NCBI GenBank assembly: GCA_964235485.1
Contig: CAXSAZ010000001.1
Location: 124,001 to 188,000 of the forward strand
From: CAHJXG01 sp964235485
Lineage (GTDB): Bacteria; Pseudomonadota; Alphaproteobacteria; Acetobacterales; Acetobacteraceae
Direction: 5' to 3'
Length of the DNA: 64,000 nt
Position numbers and translations under genes: made by a program
Shown: positions 61,566 through 64,000 of the stretch, piece by piece
Layout of the letters: every line of letters starts with the position of its first letter
How positions within the stretch are numbered: position 1 is the stretch's first letter
Notes under the pieces: model-generated
Database searches by the model: none
Seen by the model: only the letters and a program-made list of their open reading frames with translations
Told to the model about the DNA's origin: nothing

Positions 61566-62747
61566 ATGACGCTCGCACTCGACACCGCGCCGGTCGCGGC
61601 CAAGCCGCATTTGCGCCCGGCCAACCCCGACTTCTCATCCGGTCCCTGCGCCAAGCGCCCCGGCTGGAGCCTGGACGCGCTGTCCGGCGCCCTGCTGGCC
61701 CGCAGCCACCGTGCGGCCGGGCCGAAGGCGCGCTTGGCAGAGGTGATCGACCGCTCCCGCGCCATCCTGGGCTTGCCACAGGACTGGCTGCTCGGCATCG
61801 TGCCCGGCTCCGACACGGGCGCGGTCGAGATGGCGATGTGGTCCCTGCTCGGCGCCCGCGGCGTGGATATCCTAGCGTTCGAGAGTTTTTCCGAGGCTTG
61901 GGCCACCGATGTCGTGAAGCAGCTCAAGCTCGCCAACGCCCGGGTGTTGTCGGCGCCCTATGGCAGCCTACCGGACCTCGCCCAGGTCGATCCCGCCCGC
62001 GATCTCGTGTTGGCCTGGAACGGCACGACTTCCGGCGTGCGGCTGCCCCACGCCGATTGGATCGCGGGGGACCGCGAAGGGCTGGTGATCTGCGACGCCA
62101 CCTCCGCCGCCTTCGCCATGGCGCTGCCGTATGAAAAACTCGATGTCGTCACCTGGTCCTGGCAGAAGGTGCTGGGCGGGGAGGCGGCGCACGGCATGTT
62201 GGCCCTGTCCCCGCGCGCTGTCGCCCGGCTGGAAAGCTACAAGCCCGCCTGGCCGCTGCCCAAGGTGTTCCGCCTGACAAGCGGCGGCAAGCTCAGCGCC
62301 GGCATCTTCCGGGGCGAGACGATCAACACGCCCAGCATGTTGTGCGTCGAGGACGCGCTGGACGGCCTGCGCTGGGCGGAGGGCGTCGGCGGCCTGCCGG
62401 CGCTGATCGCGCGCAGCGAGGGAAACCTTGCCGCCGTCGCCGCCTGGGTGGAGCGCACGCCCTGGGCCGATTTCCTCGCCGCCGACCCGGCAACCCGGTC
62501 CTGCACGTCCATCTGCCTGCGCCTCACTGCCCCCTGGTTCACCGCGCTGACGCCCGACGAGCAGGCGAAGGTGGCCAAGCGGCTGGCTTCTCTGCTGGAC
62601 AAGGAGGGCGTTGCCTTCGACATCGCGTCGTATCGCGACGCGCCGCCGGGCCTGCGGATCTGGGGCGGCGCCACCGTCGAGACCGCCGACGTCGAGGCGC
62701 TGCTGCCCTGGCTCGATTGGGCTTATGCCCAAGTGCGCCCGGCATGA
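61566..62747 (+). CDS. serC: Phosphoserine aminotransferase
   Basis: A 393-residue class V-like aminotransferase converting 3-phosphohydroxypyruvate to phosphoserine. The N-terminus PNPDFSSGPCAKRPGW, the dipole loop PGSDTGAVEMAMW and the PLP lysine in SWQKVLGGEAAHGM are clear. It may also serve the pyridoxal pathway in other bacteria. The serC-motif leader precedes it. The stop overlaps serA by ATGA. Confidence 0.94.
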   Translation: MTLALDTAPVAAKPHLRPANPDFSSGPCAKRPGWSLDALSGALLARSHRAAGPKARLAEVIDRSRAILGLPQDWLLGIVPGSDTGAVEMAMWSLLGARGVDILAFESFSEAWATDVVKQLKLANARVLSAPYGSLPDLAQVDPARDLVLAWNGTTSGVRLPHADWIAGDREGLVICDATSAAFAMALPYEKLDVVTWSWQKVLGGEAAHGMLALSPRAVARLESYKPAWPLPKVFRLTSGGKLSAGIFRGETINTPSMLCVEDALDGLRWAEGVGGLPALIARSEGNLAAVAAWVERTPWADFLAADPATRSCTSICLRLTAPWFTALTPDEQAKVAKRLASLLDKEGVAFDIASYRDAPPGLRIWGGATVETADVEALLPWLDWAYAQVRPA

Positions 62748-64000
62748 CCGCCCGCGTCCTGATCAGCGACAAGCTTTCGCCCGCGGCGGTCGAGATCTTC
62801 CGGGCGCGCGGCCTGTCCGTCGATCTGCAGCCCGGCCTGGCACCCGCGGAGTTGCGCGCGGTCATCGGCGACTACGATGGCCTCGCCATCCGCTCCGCCA
62901 CCAAGGTGACGCGCGAGTTGCTGGATGCGGCGCCCCGGCTGCGCATCGTCGGCCGGGCCGGCATCGGGGTGGACAACGTGGACGTGAAGGCCGCGACCGC
63001 CCGCGGCGTCGTGGTGATGAACACGCCCAACGGCAACGCCATCACCACGGCCGAGCACGCCATTGCCATGATCTTTGCCCTCGCCCGGCAAATCCCGGAA
63101 GCGACGGCCAGCACCCGCGCGGGCAGATGGGAAAAGAACCGCTTCCTGGGCGTGGAGCTGACGGCCAAGACGCTGGGCCTGATCGGCTGCGGCAACATCG
63201 GCTCCATCGTGGCGGAGCGGGCGGTGGGCCTGCGCATGAGGGTGGTCGCCTACGATCCGTACCTGACGGAGAAGCGGGCGCTCGACCTGGGCGTGGAAAA
63301 GGTGGAGCTGGCGGAACTGCTGGCCCGGGCCGACGTGATCACCCTGCACACGCCGCTCACCGACGCGACGCGCAACATCCTGGGGCGCGACGCCATCGCC
63401 GCCTGCAAGCGGGGCGTGCGGATCGTGAACTGCGCCCGCGGCGGCCTGCTCGACGAGGCAGCCTTGGCGGACGCGCTCCAGTCGGGCCAGGTGGCCGGCG
63501 CGGCGCTGGACGTGTTCGAGACGGAGCCTGCGACCAGCAGCCCACTGTTCGCCCTGGACAACGTGGTGTGCACGCCGCACCTGGGCGCCGCGACCTCCGA
63601 AGCGCAGGAGAACGTCGCGCTGCAGGTTGCCGAGCAGATGAGCGACTTCCTGCTGACCGGCGCCGTGTCGAACGCGATCAACATGGCCTCCGTTTCGGCG
63701 GAGGACGCGCCGCGGCTCAAGCCGTATATCGAGCTGTGCCGGCTGCTGGGCCTGTTCGCCGGGCAGATGACGGAGGCGGGGGAGGGCGTGTTGCGCAGCG
63801 TGTCGGTCGAGTACGAGGGCTTAGCCGCGCCGCTGAACCACCGCCCGATGACGGCGGCCTTGCTGTCGGGGCTGCTCGCGCCGCTGATGGCCGGGGTCAA
63901 CATGGTGAACGCCCCGGTGATCGCCCGGGAGCGGGGCCTGGACGTGGCGGAAACCGTGCATGACCGGCCGGGCGAGTACCAGACCCTCGTGCGCGTGACG
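62744..64000 (+). CDS. serA: Phosphoglycerate dehydrogenase, 5' part (cut by window edge)
   Basis: The frame is open to the last base; 419 residues are seen. It catalyses NAD-dependent oxidation of 3-phosphoglycerate, the first step of serine synthesis. The NAD fold is GLIGCGNIGSIVAERA near residue 147, with NCARGGLLDEAAL (Arg), FETEP (Glu) and CTPHLGAATSEAQENVA (His) as active-site blocks. The substrate domain ends near residue 310 and an intervening ASB-type domain follows, indicating the long SerA form with a C-terminal ACT domain beyond the window. Confidence 0.94.
   Translation, partial: MTARVLISDKLSPAAVEIFRARGLSVDLQPGLAPAELRAVIGDYDGLAIRSATKVTRELLDAAPRLRIVGRAGIGVDNVDVKAATARGVVVMNTPNGNAITTAEHAIAMIFALARQIPEATASTRAGRWEKNRFLGVELTAKTLGLIGCGNIGSIVAERAVGLRMRVVAYDPYLTEKRALDLGVEKVELAELLARADVITLHTPLTDATRNILGRDAIAACKRGVRIVNCARGGLLDEAALADALQSGQVAGAALDVFETEPATSSPLFALDNVVCTPHLGAATSEAQENVALQVAEQMSDFLLTGAVSNAINMASVSAEDAPRLKPYIELCRLLGLFAGQMTEAGEGVLRSVSVEYEGLAAPLNHRPMTAALLSGLLAPLMAGVNMVNAPVIARERGLDVAETVHDRPGEYQTLVRVT

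Overview
This window is a contiguous piece of a G+C-rich alphaproteobacterial chromosome. The gene content fits the Acetobacteraceae/Rhodospirillales: a serC-type leader RNA ahead of serC-serA, a ruvCAB-ybgC-tolQRAB-pal-cpoB-tilS-ftsH-folP-glmM string, a proline-rich TolA, class Ia ribonucleotide reductase with NrdR boxes, and several small proteins that look typical of that family. The taxonomic placement is inference from gene content and codon character; no rRNA gene is present to confirm it.

Layout. 1-2353: end of a GH63-like glycoside hydrolase, an NnrU-family membrane protein and a short-chain dehydrogenase. 2362-9807: a compact (about 7.4 kb) genomic island inserted in the 3' end of a tRNA-Gln(CUG) gene. 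It carries a tyrosine integrase next to the tRNA, a serine recombinase behind an array of GTCTC repeats, an HNH-like protein, a lone Bro-N protein and several unrecognised genes. The insertion left the tRNA's encoded CCA at the far end of the island.

10009-18831: exopolyphosphatase, rlmE, then an overlapping guanine-nucleotide operon (guaB, HAD hydrolase, rsmB, GNAT acetyltransferase), guaA and a class V aminotransferase. 18922-22466: NrdR-regulated nrdAB followed by a strongly structured intergenic segment and a small conserved protein. 22473-31252: a methyltransferase and DUF2007 protein divergent from ispB, then a class III aminotransferase, pyrE, a tartrate/malate dehydrogenase, an Asp/Glu racemase-family protein, a glycerophosphodiesterase and citrate synthase.

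31428-40877: a CHAD-domain protein with SixA, then a DNA-repair neighbourhood made of an Fe-S (6-4)-type photolyase, a class I photolyase, a PPP-type phosphatase, PdeM and an Lhr-like helicase. It ends in an apparently orphan MazE-like antitoxin. 41047-46623: epmA, three small lipoprotein-like genes, thiE, the zapA-6S RNA-fau-ymdB block and an inserted, less G+C-rich putative PD-(D/E)XK nuclease.

46782-64000: yebC-ruvCAB-ybgC-tolQRAB-pal-cpoB-tilS, ftsH, folP, glmM, thiD, serC and the start of serA. This last block is the housekeeping core: Holliday-junction processing, envelope constriction, tRNA modification, membrane proteolysis, folate and cell-wall precursor synthesis, and serine synthesis. 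Many start codons here are GTG or TTG, and 4-nt ATGA/GTGA overlaps are common, so much of it is probably translationally coupled.
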